The notes: a model not told the origin generated them from the sequence alone. 64,000 nt of DNA from Candidatus Kryptonium thompsonii (GCA_001442925.1 LDXX01000006.1:124001-188000); one strand, 5' to 3'; counted from the stretch's first letter, positions 9,254 to 18,491 are shown. Translations and numbers: made by a program.

Positions 9254-10288
9254 ATGTTTAAAGGGCTGGAAATAACGGTTATATATAACGACCCTATGAT
9301 GATTGAGCCAAAACCTGAAGTTATCGATGCGTCGATCACAGAAGTCCGGAATGAAATTGAGTTTATCGTTAATTCACTTGAGGATGCTGGCTTTAGGGTT
9401 AAAGTTCTCCCGGTTTATAATTCACGACGATTTATATCTGATTTGTTAAACTTAAAGACAGACCTGATATACAACTTTTGCGAGATGGTTGAACTTGAGT
9501 CAATAGAGGAAGTCTTTGCAGCTGGATTATACGAGCTTTTGAGGATTCCGTATACAGGGGCTCCACCTATGACGCTTGGGCTTTGCCTTGATAAAGCGAG
9601 GACAAAAATTGTACTCTCATATTACAACATCCCAACCCCTAAATTTGAGGTGTTCAAAGAGCCATTGAATGGTTATGCTAAGGTCAATTTAAATTTCCCG
9701 CTGATTGTTAAACCTGTTCGTGAGGATGCAAGCGCTGGGATAACGAAGGAGTCAGTTGTTTATGAGGTAAAGGAACTTGAGGAGCGAGTTGAATTTATTA
9801 TAAAGTCGTTTAAACAGCCAGCTGTTGTTGAAGAATTTATTGATGGCAGAGAGATAAATGTTGCAATTTTGGGTAATAATCCGCCGATTGTTTTACCTAT
9901 TTCTGAAATTGATTTCTCTAAACTACCTGAACATTATCCGAAGATAGTGAGCTATGAAGCAAAATGGATTCCAAATACAGAATATTACGAGAAGACGATA
10001 CCTATATGTCCTGCTCCGCTTGAGCCTGAGCTTGAAGAGAAGGTTAAAGAAATTGCCCTGTCCTGCTACAGGATAACTGGGTGCAGGGATTATGCGAGAG
10101 TAGATATGAGAATTGATAAAGATGGGAATCTGTATGTCCTTGAGGTGAATCCGAATCCCGATCTTTCGCGCAATGCGGGATTTATGAGATCGGCTTCTGT
10201 TTATGGGTTAACACCTGCAGAAACAATTGTAAAAATAGCCGAGATAGCGCTTGAGAGAAGCTATGCAAATAAGGAAGTTCAAAAATAA
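9254..10288 (+). CDS. D-Ala-D-Ala ligase-like ATP-grasp enzyme (second copy)
   Basis: 344 residues from the ATG at 9254; the frame also has a TTG at 9215, rejected because the extra residues (TINHRNKNNG) match nothing in the family. Same layout as the preceding gene: LDKARTKIVL, KPVREDASAGI, VEEFIDGREINVAIL, YARVDMRIDKDG, VLEVNPNPD. The Ddl-type EGSS loop is EDAS here, and NTLPG is NPNPD, so it has diverged further than its neighbour. The pair probably arose by duplication and may add different residues to one product. The coding end overlaps the GNAT gene by 26 bases. Confidence 0.8.
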   Translation: MFKGLEITVIYNDPMMIEPKPEVIDASITEVRNEIEFIVNSLEDAGFRVKVLPVYNSRRFISDLLNLKTDLIYNFCEMVELESIEEVFAAGLYELLRIPYTGAPPMTLGLCLDKARTKIVLSYYNIPTPKFEVFKEPLNGYAKVNLNFPLIVKPVREDASAGITKESVVYEVKELEERVEFIIKSFKQPAVVEEFIDGREINVAILGNNPPIVLPISEIDFSKLPEHYPKIVSYEAKWIPNTEYYEKTIPICPAPLEPELEEKVKEIALSCYRITGCRDYARVDMRIDKDGNLYVLEVNPNPDLSRNAGFMRSASVYGLTPAETIVKIAEIALERSYANKEVQK

Positions 10289-10736
10289 AGATCGGGAGAA
10301 AATCATAAAAATTTTAAATGAGACGAATATGTTCACTGAGGAGGAGATAAATGTGGCGATTGAAGTAATTGATGATTTTTTGGCAAGGCAGGAGGAAAGC
10401 GGATACGAGATTTATAGTGCAGTCGATGATGAAGATGCTTCGATCGGTTATATATGTTTTGGTAAGAGACCTTTAACACAAGGGACTTATGATGTTTATT
10501 GGATTGCGGTTGATCCATCTTTGCAAGGGAATGGAATTGGGAAAAAGTTAATGAAATTTGCTGAACAAAAAATAAAGGAAAAAGGAGGGAATTTAATTCT
10601 TGTAGAAACATCTTCACAGGAAAAATATTTAAAAACCAGGTTGTTTTATAAAGCGTGCGGGTATGAGGAAATTGCCCGCATCAGAGATTTTTATAAAAAG
10701 GGAGATGATTTAACAATTTTTGCAAAATATATTTAA
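10263..10736 (+). CDS. GNAT-family N-acetyltransferase
   Basis: 157 residues beginning MQIRKFKNKDREKI; an in-frame TTG at 10251 would add four residues but the ATG fits the family better. The acetyl-CoA motif is GNGIGKKLM, followed by the FYKACGYEE motif B region. It transfers an acetyl group from acetyl-CoA to an amine. Beside a lysine 2,3-aminomutase this recalls AblB, which acetylates beta-lysine to the osmolyte N-epsilon-acetyl-beta-lysine, but it is far shorter than known AblB proteins, so equivalence is not shown. Confidence 0.85.
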   Translation: MQIRKFKNKDREKIIKILNETNMFTEEEINVAIEVIDDFLARQEESGYEIYSAVDDEDASIGYICFGKRPLTQGTYDVYWIAVDPSLQGNGIGKKLMKFAEQKIKEKGGNLILVETSSQEKYLKTRLFYKACGYEEIARIRDFYKKGDDLTIFAKYI

Positions 10737-10751
10737 GGAGGAAAAACTCTT

Positions 10752-11879
10752 ATGGAGCTCTGGCAAGAGCTATTAAGAAAAAGTCTTGAAACCGCCGAGG
10801 ATTTTGCGGAGGTCTTCGGGGTAGATAAAGATTTAATGAGAAGAATAAGTGAAAAATACCCCGTAAGAATTAATCCTTATTATTTGAGCCTGATAAGATA
10901 CAAAGGGGATCCAATATGGCTTCAGTGTTTTCCGAGCCCAGAGGAACTTGCAGATGAAGAAATGCCTGAGGATCCGCTCGATGAGGATGCAATGAGCCCT
11001 GTTCCAAGCATTACGCATAGATATCCCGATAGGGTTCTTTTCCTTGTGACGAGCCAATGTTCTATGTATTGCAGATTTTGTACGAGAAAGAGAAAGGTTG
11101 GGGATTCAAGCAAAATAAGTATGAAATTCATTCAAGATGGAATTGAATATATAAGAAATCACCCTGAGGTAAGGGATGTCATCTTATCAGGTGGTGATCC
11201 TCTGATGCTTACAGATTATATGCTTGAGAAAATTATAAAAGCATTAAGGGAAATTCCGCATGTTGAGATAATAAGAATAGGGACGAAGATGCCATGTGTT
11301 CTTCCACAGAGGATAACTGAAAATCTTTGTAATATGCTGAAGAAATATCATCCGATTTATGTTAACACTCATTTCAATCATCCTTGGGAGATAACGCCGG
11401 AGAGCAAGCGCGCTTGTGAGATGCTTGCGGATGCAGGAATCCCCGTTGGAAATCAAACTGTGCTTTTGCGCGGGGTTAATGACGATCCGTATGTGATGCA
11501 AGATTTGATGAAGAAATTATTAGCAATAAGAGTTAGACCGTATTACATTTATCAAGCGGATATAACCCGCGGTGCAAATCATTTCAGAACCCCGATTAAG
11601 GTTGGAATTGAGATAATGGATAAACTTCGCGGGCATATCTCTGGCCTTGCTGTTCCATACTATGTTATAGATGCCCCAGGTGGTGGCGGCAAAATTCCAA
11701 TTTTGCCACACTATGTCATAGCCCATAATGAAAGTGAAATTATCTTGAGAAACTTCAGATATGAGATCTATGTCTATCCCGATGTGAAGGAAGATGAGAT
11801 TGAAGAAATAGTATATGAGCCCAAGCCAACCGCTGAGCCAAGGAAGATTGTCGAGAGAAAGAAATGGCTTGTTGAGTAG
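10752..11879 (+). CDS. kamA: Lysine 2,3-aminomutase (KamA family radical SAM)
   Basis: 375 residues. Radical SAM cluster C103-x3-C107-x2-C110 (CSMYCRFC), a PLP-binding Lys at K314 in APGGGGKIP, and two Asp (D270 in YQADITRG, D307 in VIDAPG) in the places that bind the substrate's lysine ammonium in clostridial KamA. EpmB proteins lack this pattern and glutamate aminomutases change these residues, so L-lysine to beta-lysine is the best call. Strong site AAGGAGG upstream. Last gene of the operon, followed by a terminator. It likely supplies beta-lysine to the upstream acetyltransferase and ligases. Confidence 0.88.
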   Translation: MELWQELLRKSLETAEDFAEVFGVDKDLMRRISEKYPVRINPYYLSLIRYKGDPIWLQCFPSPEELADEEMPEDPLDEDAMSPVPSITHRYPDRVLFLVTSQCSMYCRFCTRKRKVGDSSKISMKFIQDGIEYIRNHPEVRDVILSGGDPLMLTDYMLEKIIKALREIPHVEIIRIGTKMPCVLPQRITENLCNMLKKYHPIYVNTHFNHPWEITPESKRACEMLADAGIPVGNQTVLLRGVNDDPYVMQDLMKKLLAIRVRPYYIYQADITRGANHFRTPIKVGIEIMDKLRGHISGLAVPYYVIDAPGGGGKIPILPHYVIAHNESEIILRNFRYEIYVYPDVKEDEIEEIVYEPKPTAEPRKIVERKKWLVE

Positions 11880-11910
11880 CAAATAAAATTTTGTCTTGGG
11901 TGAAGCATTG

Positions 11911-11936
11911 GGGCAGGGATAAATCCCTGCCCTTTT
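11911..11936 (+). terminator. Intrinsic terminator after kamA
   Basis: Stem GGGCAGGGA/TCCCTGCCC with a 4-base TAAA loop, then TTTTCATTTTTT. It ends the ATP-grasp/GNAT/kamA operon. Confidence 0.9.
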
Positions 11937-12054
11937 CATTTTTTAAGAAATTTTTTATTTTACCAATGGAAATAGTTCTTTTTTAAATGGAACTTAATCT
12001 ATTTTGGGTTGGTTGGATTTTTTGAGCAAAAAAATTTATAACGAGGTGTTTTCA

Positions 12055-12747
12055 ATGAAAAAATTAATTTTAAGTGTAATAGCGCTTTTAATTTTTTTAA
12101 ACTTACTTTATTCACAGGACAAAAAGGTTAAACCCCCATCGGCGAGGGATAGCATTATAGTTTACGATTCCCCTTCGGATTTTAGGCTTGTTGATACAGT
12201 TGGGTTTAAAAAAGCATGGGGGATTGATCTTTCCGTTGCAAACAATGGCTTTGCATTTGGAACATTTTATAAGTATAACTTGAGGGATGTTTATTCTCTT
12301 CACATAGTCTTTAATTTTATGACTGCGAAGGATAAAAATGAGGTTGAATATATAGACCCATGGACTGGTCAGACATTTGTCCCGAACAAGGTTAATAGAA
12401 TAATGGTTTTGCCTATTTCTTTATCGTTTCAATATCGCCTATTTAAGGATGCGCTTGCTGATAATTTTAGGCCGTTTCTTACAGTTGGGGTTGGACCAAC
12501 TTTGATTTTTACAACCCCATATGAGAAGGAATTTTTCAACAGTTTGAAATATGGAAGGGCTCATTACACGGTTAATTTCTATGTGGGTGCAGGTGCATAT
12601 ATTGGCCTTGATCCAAGGACGATAAGCGGGCTAAGTGTGAGGTATTACTTTATTCCTTATCCGAAGGGGATTGAATCGCTTCGCAATAAACCAATAAAAG
12701 AATTTGGTGGGATAAATCTTACGCTTAGCTTTGGTGTTAACTTTTAA
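12055..12747 (+). CDS. Predicted outer-membrane beta-barrel protein
   Basis: 230 residues from the ATG at 12055, chosen because ACGAGGTG precedes it and the signal peptide starts there (MKKLILSVIALLIFLNLLYS/Q); the frame is open further upstream. The mature part has alternating aromatic/polar strands and ends in ...LSFGVNF, with the terminal Phe typical of BAM-inserted barrels. Function unknown. It starts a run of closely spaced genes (PAP2 protein, polX). Confidence 0.68.
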   Translation: MKKLILSVIALLIFLNLLYSQDKKVKPPSARDSIIVYDSPSDFRLVDTVGFKKAWGIDLSVANNGFAFGTFYKYNLRDVYSLHIVFNFMTAKDKNEVEYIDPWTGQTFVPNKVNRIMVLPISLSFQYRLFKDALADNFRPFLTVGVGPTLIFTTPYEKEFFNSLKYGRAHYTVNFYVGAGAYIGLDPRTISGLSVRYYFIPYPKGIESLRNKPIKEFGGINLTLSFGVNF

Positions 12748-12763
12748 ATAAACAAAAGCACAT

Positions 12764-13387
12764 ATGAGATACGCCGAAAGATTTTTAAGCCGTATAGATA
12801 AGCAAAGGGCAGCAGAATTTTTATCAATTATTTTTGCACCCCAAATTGTGAGTTTCATTTCGTTTCTTTTTATATCACTTTACCTTGAGCAGAGCATTAA
12901 AATGAAGATTATCTCAGCTTTCACCACAATTTCTTTCACATCAATTTTTCCATCGATGTTTGTTTACTATTTGCTTTACAAAGGTAAAATAGATCATCCG
13001 TTTGTTCCAGAGCGTGAGCGAAGAACAATACCATATTTTTTTGCTGTGTTAAGTGCGTTCGTTGGATTTTTGATTTTGCTTTATTTCAAGTCGCATTGGC
13101 TTATATTAGCTTCACAATGGTGTTATGTTTCCAACACTTTTTTAATTTTGCTGATAAACTCAAGATGGAAGATAAGCGCACATTCTGCTGGATTAAGCGG
13201 TCCTTTAAGTGTTCTCGCGTGGATATTTGGTTATAAAGCGATGCCTTTGTTTTTGTTAATCCCACTTGTTGGATGGTCTCGGTTATATCTGAGGGCGCAC
13301 AGCTTCTGGCAAGTTGTCGGGGGCGCGGTTTTGGGTATTGTTTCAACTTTTGTTCAAATTTATCTTTTCTCAAAGATATTTGGATAA
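12764..13387 (+). CDS. PAP2-superfamily membrane phosphatase-like protein
   Basis: 207 residues with about five to six hydrophobic segments. Traces of the three PAP2 motifs are visible: ERERRTIPY, ISAHSAG (in place of PSGH) and SRLYLRAHSFWQ, with the usual last Asp replaced by Gln. Such variants are common in bacterial PA-phosphatase-related proteins and may act on undecaprenyl or phospholipid phosphates at the membrane. The changed motifs leave catalytic activity uncertain. Confidence 0.7.
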   Translation: MRYAERFLSRIDKQRAAEFLSIIFAPQIVSFISFLFISLYLEQSIKMKIISAFTTISFTSIFPSMFVYYLLYKGKIDHPFVPERERRTIPYFFAVLSAFVGFLILLYFKSHWLILASQWCYVSNTFLILLINSRWKISAHSAGLSGPLSVLAWIFGYKAMPLFLLIPLVGWSRLYLRAHSFWQVVGGAVLGIVSTFVQIYLFSKIFG

Positions 13388-13393
13388 ATTCAA

Positions 13394-15133
13394 ATGGGAG
13401 AAGAAACCGTGGATAAAAAATTTGTCGCAGAGATACTCGATGAAATTGCGGATATCCTTGAGTTAAAAGGTGAAATTGAATTTAAAGTGATGGCATATAG
13501 AAAAGCGTCAAGGATCATTCGCGAAGTTAAGGGTGATCTGAAAGAACTTGTTGACTCTGGTGAACTTGCGAAAGTTAAGGGCATCGGTCCAAATCTTTTT
13601 GAAAAGATAAAAGAAATTGTAGATACAGGGCATTCAAAATATTACGAGGAACTGAAAAAATCCATTCCCGAGGGATTGTTCGAACTTCTTCAGGTTCGTG
13701 GGCTTGGTCCAAAAAGGATAAAAGCAATTTACGAAAAACTTGGGGTCACAACGCTTGCAGAGCTTGAATACGCATGTAGAGAAAATCGTCTTCTCAAGCT
13801 TGAAGGTTTTGGCAAAACTATACAGGAGAAAGTTTTAAAGGAGATCGAAAGATTGAAGCGAAGTGCTGAATACCATCTTTTATCTTCTGCTCATGCGGTT
13901 GCTGAGTTTGTTGACTCATTTATTCGTTCGAACCTTGACGTAATTGACTTCACGATCACTGGAAGCTGGAGACGAAGGAAAGAAATTATAAGAGATATCG
14001 ATGTTGTGATAAACGCCAAAGAGAAAGATTTTAAAGGAATAAAAGAGACAATTCAAAAGAAATTTCCGAGTGCCAAAATTCTTTCCGTAGATCATAACTT
14101 TATAAGTTTGATTTCGGAATTTGGGATGCAAGTTGATTTTGTACTTGCCGATGAGGATTACGCTTTTAAAGTTTTTTACACAACAGGGAGTAAGGAATTT
14201 TTAAGCAAGATTGGGGAATATTTTCTTAAATCAGGGCTTAAATTGAATAGCGATGGGATATTTAAAAATGGAGAGAAGATCAAATTTTCGAAGGAAGAAC
14301 AAATTTTTAACAAACTTGGAATAAGTTTTATACCGCCCGAGCTGAGGGAAGGACTTGATGAAATTGATCTCGCTTTAAAAGGGGAAATACCTGAATTGTT
14401 AAACGAAAAAGATATAATTGGGATTTTTCATGTTCATTCAACCTACAGCGATGGCTCAGATACGCTTGAGGATATGATCGCTGAGTGCGAAAGAGTTGGA
14501 CTTAAATTTGTTGGGATTGCAGACCATAGCAAATCAGCTTATTACGCAGGTGGTTTAACTGAGGATAGGCTCGAACAACAGTGGAATGAGATAGATAACT
14601 TGCAGAAAAAATTTAAGATAAAAATCCTGAAGGGAACCGAGGTTGATATTCTCCCTGATGGTTCGCTTGACTATTCAGATGAAATTTTATCTAAGTTCGA
14701 CTTTGTGATCGCTTCAATTCATAGCAGGTTTAAGATGACTGAGGAGGAAGCGACGCAGAGGATTATAAAAGCGATGAATAATCCATATGTCACAATTCTT
14801 GGACATCCGACGGGACGACTTCTTCTTGGAAGAGAGGGATATCCAGTTAATATGAAGAAAATAATTGATGAAGCTTCAAAACTTGGAGTTGCGATTGAAT
14901 TTAACGCAAATCCACATAGACTTGATATCGATTGGAGATTTATAAGATACGCAATAAGTAAGGGCGTTAAAATAAGCATAAATCCAGATGCACATGCAAC
15001 TGGTGAAATTCATTACACATTTCTATCGCTTGGCACTGCTCGAAAGGGGATGTTGACAAAAAGCGATGTGTTGAACGCTATGAGCGTTGAACAAGTTCAA
15101 AACTTTTTAAAAACACATCGCTTAAAGAAGTAA
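13394..15133 (+). CDS. polX: Family X DNA polymerase with PHP domain
   Basis: 579 residues, the standard bacterial PolX layout. Helix-hairpin-helix motifs near 60-70 and 100-110 (VKGIGPNLFEKI, VRGLGPKRI), nucleotidyltransferase centre GSWRRRKEIIRDIDVV with D201, D203 and D248, then a C-terminal PHP domain with FHVHSTYSDGSDTLEDM (H346, H348, D353). It fills short gaps in base-excision repair and the PHP part usually gives 3'-5' exonuclease activity. All key residues look intact. Confidence 0.94.
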   Translation: MGEETVDKKFVAEILDEIADILELKGEIEFKVMAYRKASRIIREVKGDLKELVDSGELAKVKGIGPNLFEKIKEIVDTGHSKYYEELKKSIPEGLFELLQVRGLGPKRIKAIYEKLGVTTLAELEYACRENRLLKLEGFGKTIQEKVLKEIERLKRSAEYHLLSSAHAVAEFVDSFIRSNLDVIDFTITGSWRRRKEIIRDIDVVINAKEKDFKGIKETIQKKFPSAKILSVDHNFISLISEFGMQVDFVLADEDYAFKVFYTTGSKEFLSKIGEYFLKSGLKLNSDGIFKNGEKIKFSKEEQIFNKLGISFIPPELREGLDEIDLALKGEIPELLNEKDIIGIFHVHSTYSDGSDTLEDMIAECERVGLKFVGIADHSKSAYYAGGLTEDRLEQQWNEIDNLQKKFKIKILKGTEVDILPDGSLDYSDEILSKFDFVIASIHSRFKMTEEEATQRIIKAMNNPYVTILGHPTGRLLLGREGYPVNMKKIIDEASKLGVAIEFNANPHRLDIDWRFIRYAISKGVKISINPDAHATGEIHYTFLSLGTARKGMLTKSDVLNAMSVEQVQNFLKTHRLKK

Positions 15134-15134
15134 A

Positions 15135-15665
15135 ATGAAGGAGAAGTTGCTCATTTTTCTTTTGATTTCCTGTTTTAACTCTTTCTCACAGCAGAAAAGT
15201 GTGAAACTTGATCTTCAACTGCTTAAAAATGCAGCTTACTACACAATTTTTGGGGATACGACGGTAAAACTTAAAAATGGAAGTTTTGTTCTTGAGGAAA
15301 GAGATAAAGACGGATTTCTTGTAAATTATCTTTCGGTTGATTTATATGAGGAAAAAATAGCGATGGGTGATGTTGATGGAGATGGTGATGTTGATGCGGT
15401 TGTAATTTTGAGATGTTCAGGTGGTGGGAGCGGTACTTTTTACGAAGTTGCGGTTGTATCAAATGAGAATGGCAAGCCGAGATATTTAACGGGGGAATTG
15501 CTTGGGGATAGGATAAAAGTGAATTCTGTAAAAGTTCTTCAAGATGGTTCAATTCTGCTTGATATGATTGTTCATGGACCTGATGATCCACAGTGTTGTC
15601 CAACGGTTCAAAAAGTTCAACGCTATAAAATTTTGGATAGCAAGCTTCAAATTATGCAACGATGA
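15135..15665 (+). CDS. Hypothetical secreted protein with an Asp-rich calcium-like loop
   Basis: 176 residues with a signal peptide (MKEKLLIFLLISCFNSFS/Q). A segment GDVDGDGDVDAVV (about residues 78-90) looks like an FG-GAP/dockerin-type calcium loop, followed by a Gly-rich stretch and a CC pair (PQCCP). It begins one base after the polX stop codon. I do not recognise a family. It probably sits in the periplasm or outside the cell. Confidence 0.65.
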   Translation: MKEKLLIFLLISCFNSFSQQKSVKLDLQLLKNAAYYTIFGDTTVKLKNGSFVLEERDKDGFLVNYLSVDLYEEKIAMGDVDGDGDVDAVVILRCSGGGSGTFYEVAVVSNENGKPRYLTGELLGDRIKVNSVKVLQDGSILLDMIVHGPDDPQCCPTVQKVQRYKILDSKLQIMQR

Positions 15666-15761
15666 GAAGTTGCATTGGGGGATTGAATTTGGTATTGTAA
15701 AGTTTTATTGTTAATTTTGTGTTGAAATTGAAGCATCGGGACAAGAAAAAATCGCGAAATT

Positions 15762-16613
15762 ATGCGAATTATTAAAAAGGTTAAGGAGATGCAGAAAGTT
15801 GCAGATGATTTGAGAAGGGAAGGTAAAATTATAGGCGTTGTCCCGACGATGGGTTATTTGCATGAAGGGCATTTAAGCTTGATACGTCTTGCTAAGGAGA
15901 AAAGCGATGTTGTTATAACGACAATTTTTGTCAACCCATTGCAATTCGCACCACATGAGGATTATGATAGATATCCAAGGGACTTTGAAAGAGATGTAAC
16001 GCTTGCACAATCTGCGGGATGTGATATAATTTTTTATCCAAGCGTCGATGAAATGTATCCGGAGAATTTTTTAACCTATGTCGAGGTTGAAAAATTAACG
16101 AAAGTTCTTGAGGGCGAATTTAGACCAACTCATTTCAGAGGCGTGACGACTGTTGTCGCGAAGCTTTTTAACATAACCAAACCACATATTGCAGTCTTTG
16201 GGCAAAAAGATGCTCAACAGGCGCTAATTATAAAGCAGATGGTTAGGGATTTGAACTTTGATATTGAAATTATCGTCGCCCCGATCGTTCGTGAGCCTGA
16301 TGGCCTTGCTATGAGCTCAAGAAATGTGTATCTTTCTGAAAGTGAGAGAAAAGATGCGACGGTCCTTTATGAAAGTTTAAAACTTGCGGAGAAGTTGATT
16401 AGTGAAGGTGAACGGGATTCTGAAATCATCATTGCAAAGATGGAGGAACTTATAAAATCAAAGCCAACTGCTAAAATTGATTATATCGCTATCGTTGAGC
16501 CAAACACACTAGAAAGAGTTCAAAAATTGCTCGAGGGTAACGAGTATTTAATAGCGCTTGCAGTTAGAATCGGAAGCACAAGATTGATCGATAATACGAT
16601 TGTTAAGGTATAA
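15762..16613 (+). CDS. panC: Pantothenate synthetase
   Basis: 283 residues. N-terminal VPTMGYLHEGHLSLI carries the two His of the HIGH-type nucleotide site (H34, H37); then FVNPLQFAPHEDYDRYPR, the FGQKDAQQ motif and REPDGLAMSSRN. It joins pantoate and beta-alanine with ATP to make pantothenate. panD, which makes the beta-alanine, follows after 26 bases. No panB or panE is in the window. Confidence 0.97.
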   Translation: MRIIKKVKEMQKVADDLRREGKIIGVVPTMGYLHEGHLSLIRLAKEKSDVVITTIFVNPLQFAPHEDYDRYPRDFERDVTLAQSAGCDIIFYPSVDEMYPENFLTYVEVEKLTKVLEGEFRPTHFRGVTTVVAKLFNITKPHIAVFGQKDAQQALIIKQMVRDLNFDIEIIVAPIVREPDGLAMSSRNVYLSESERKDATVLYESLKLAEKLISEGERDSEIIIAKMEELIKSKPTAKIDYIAIVEPNTLERVQKLLEGNEYLIALAVRIGSTRLIDNTIVKV

Positions 16614-16639
16614 TTTGTAAACAAAACTGAGAATGCCGA

Positions 16640-17029
16640 ATGACAATTTACCGTGAGATGTGCAAATCAAAAATTCATGGAGCTATTGTAACACAGGCTG
16701 AACTTTATTATGAGGGAAGCATAACAATTGATGAAGAACTTCTTGAAGTAGCTGAAATTTTGCCTTATGAAAAAGTTCAAGTTGTAAACATAAATAACGG
16801 CGCAAGATTTGAGACATATACCATCCCCGGCGAAAGGGGGTCTGGAATAATTTGCCTTAATGGACCTGCAGCACGGCTTGGGGCTGTGGGGGATCAAATA
16901 ATTATCATATCTTACGCTCAATATCCGGAGGACTTGGCTTTAAACCATAAACCTAAGGTTGTCATACTTGACAAAGAAAATAAAATTAAGCAAATTGTCT
17001 ACGGGAGTATAGGCGAAGTTGTAAAGTAA
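16640..17029 (+). CDS. panD: Aspartate 1-decarboxylase proenzyme
   Basis: 129 residues. The self-cleavage site Gly26-Ser27 lies in YYEGSITID; Ser27 becomes the pyruvoyl group. Also sees [10 protein letters not shown] at the start and [22 protein letters not shown], both family marks. It converts aspartate to beta-alanine for the panC product next door. Confidence 0.96.
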   Translation: MTIYREMCKSKIHGAIVTQAELYYEGSITIDEELLEVAEILPYEKVQVVNINNGARFETYTIPGERGSGIICLNGPAARLGAVGDQIIIISYAQYPEDLALNHKPKVVILDKENKIKQIVYGSIGEVVK

Positions 17030-17046
17030 AAAAATTTGGAGGTTAA

Positions 17047-17841
17047 ATGCCGGAATTTTTTTATCATTCTAAGCATCCCCGCAATCTTGCTACTGTCATA
17101 CTTGCAGCTGGGAAGGGGACAAGGATGAAAAGACCTGACATCGCAAAAGTGATGTTTCATCTCAATGGTGAACCGATGATAAAAAATGTCGTTAATCTCG
17201 CTGTGAAAATTGGCTCTGACAGAATAATTGTCGTCGTCGGGCATTATAGGGATGCGGTTATGGATTATGTTAAGAAAATTGCTCCATCGGTTGAATTCGC
17301 AATTCAAGAAGAACAGCTTGGGACAGGACATGCTGTTATGCAAACTGAAAAAATGCTAGAAAATTTCAACGGTGATGTGCTTGTTCTGTCTGGGGATGTT
17401 CCGCTTTTAACGGTGAAAACCATCAAAAAGCTTTTAAATTATCACTTCGAAACCGATGCCGTTGCAACTGTTTTAACTGCCGAAGTCGACGATCCAACTG
17501 GCTACGGTAGAATAATTAGAAATCCCGATGGATCCGTTGACAGGATCGTTGAACATAAAGATGCGACGGAGGATGAAAGAAAGATAAAAGAGATAAACTC
17601 AGGGATTTATGTTTTCAAAAAGGAACCACTTTTTGAGGCTTTGAAACATATCACTCCCAATAATGTTCAAGGTGAATATTACTTGACAGATGTTTTCTTC
17701 TATTTTTCACATCACGGCATGAAAATTTCAGCCCTAAAAGCCGAAAGTTGGGATGAAATTCATGGTATAAACACGATTGAACAACTTGAGAAGGCAAGGG
17801 AAATCCTTGAGCGTAGAAAACAACTTGGCTTTGAAGAATAA
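17047..17841 (+). CDS. GlmU-type UDP-GlcNAc uridylyltransferase, uridylyltransferase domain only
   Basis: 264 residues. Nucleotidyltransferase signature LAAGKGTRMK, then QLGTGHAV, LSGDVPLL, YGRIIRNPDG, EINSGIYVF and GEYYLTDVF, all as in the N-terminal half of GlmU. The left-handed beta-helix acetyltransferase half (another ~200 residues) is missing, with a stop after a helical linker. It would make UDP-GlcNAc from GlcNAc-1-P; acetylation must be done elsewhere. Start preceded by TTTGGAGGTT. Confidence 0.85.
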   Translation: MPEFFYHSKHPRNLATVILAAGKGTRMKRPDIAKVMFHLNGEPMIKNVVNLAVKIGSDRIIVVVGHYRDAVMDYVKKIAPSVEFAIQEEQLGTGHAVMQTEKMLENFNGDVLVLSGDVPLLTVKTIKKLLNYHFETDAVATVLTAEVDDPTGYGRIIRNPDGSVDRIVEHKDATEDERKIKEINSGIYVFKKEPLFEALKHITPNNVQGEYYLTDVFFYFSHHGMKISALKAESWDEIHGINTIEQLEKAREILERRKQLGFEE

Positions 17842-18488
17842 TGAAAAGGTTTGGATTGTTTATATTTTTTCTTTCGATTTTACTTGCTTTGATTCTATTT
17901 GTCTTGGTCGAAAAGAAACAAGAGTTTATAGAAACTGAGAAAGCGAGCGCACCTTACACCGTTGAATATGTTAAGAATTTAATCTATAATTCAAGTTTTG
18001 AAGTTGGGCGTGGGGATAAAGCGGATGGCTGGATTTTTATAGGTTCAAGTGAAAAAGTTTATTTTGAAAGGGATCCAATAGAAAGGTTTGATGGAAAATT
18101 TACTGCAAATATAACTTCTGATGACCATTTCGCAAAAGCATTCCTTGCTCAGGAAGTTAAAGATTTTCCAAAGGAGAAAAAATTCATTCTCTATGGCGCT
18201 GTTAAAACCTATGGTGTTGATACCGCATTTTTGAGAATTGAAGTTTATGATACGCTTGGGAATTTGAAATCTTTTAATTCGACAGATTTTTTGAATGGAA
18301 CAAATGATTGGAAGGTTTATACCTGTGCCCTTATCGTTGGGAAAGATGCTGAGAAAATAGAAGTTAAGTGTGTTTTATTTGGGAAAGGTAGGGCATGGTT
18401 TGATGATGTTGAACTTGTCGCTGTTAAATACGAAGAGAAAGATTACCCGTTTTGGTGGAGGTATTGGACAAGACAATTTGCAAAGTGA
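17841..18488 (+). CDS. Membrane-anchored protein with a carbohydrate-binding-like domain
   Basis: 215 residues. One N-terminal membrane helix (FGLFIFFLSILLALILFVLV) then a periplasmic beta-sandwich with the typical opening NLIYNSSFEVG...DGWIF and ending AWFDDVELVAVKYEE, the pattern of CBM4/9-like or galactose-binding-like domains. Starts on the last base of the preceding stop codon (TAATG), so coupled translation is likely. Ligand unknown. Confidence 0.6.
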   Translation: MKRFGLFIFFLSILLALILFVLVEKKQEFIETEKASAPYTVEYVKNLIYNSSFEVGRGDKADGWIFIGSSEKVYFERDPIERFDGKFTANITSDDHFAKAFLAQEVKDFPKEKKFILYGAVKTYGVDTAFLRIEVYDTLGNLKSFNSTDFLNGTNDWKVYTCALIVGKDAEKIEVKCVLFGKGRAWFDDVELVAVKYEEKDYPFWWRYWTRQFAK

Positions 18489-18491
18489 AAG

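Noticed and set aside
10752-11879. KamA as EpmB (EF-P lysine aminomutase)
   Set aside because: The two Asp binding free lysine, the HFRTP segment and the C-terminal region fit true lysine 2,3-aminomutase; no epmA or efp is nearby.
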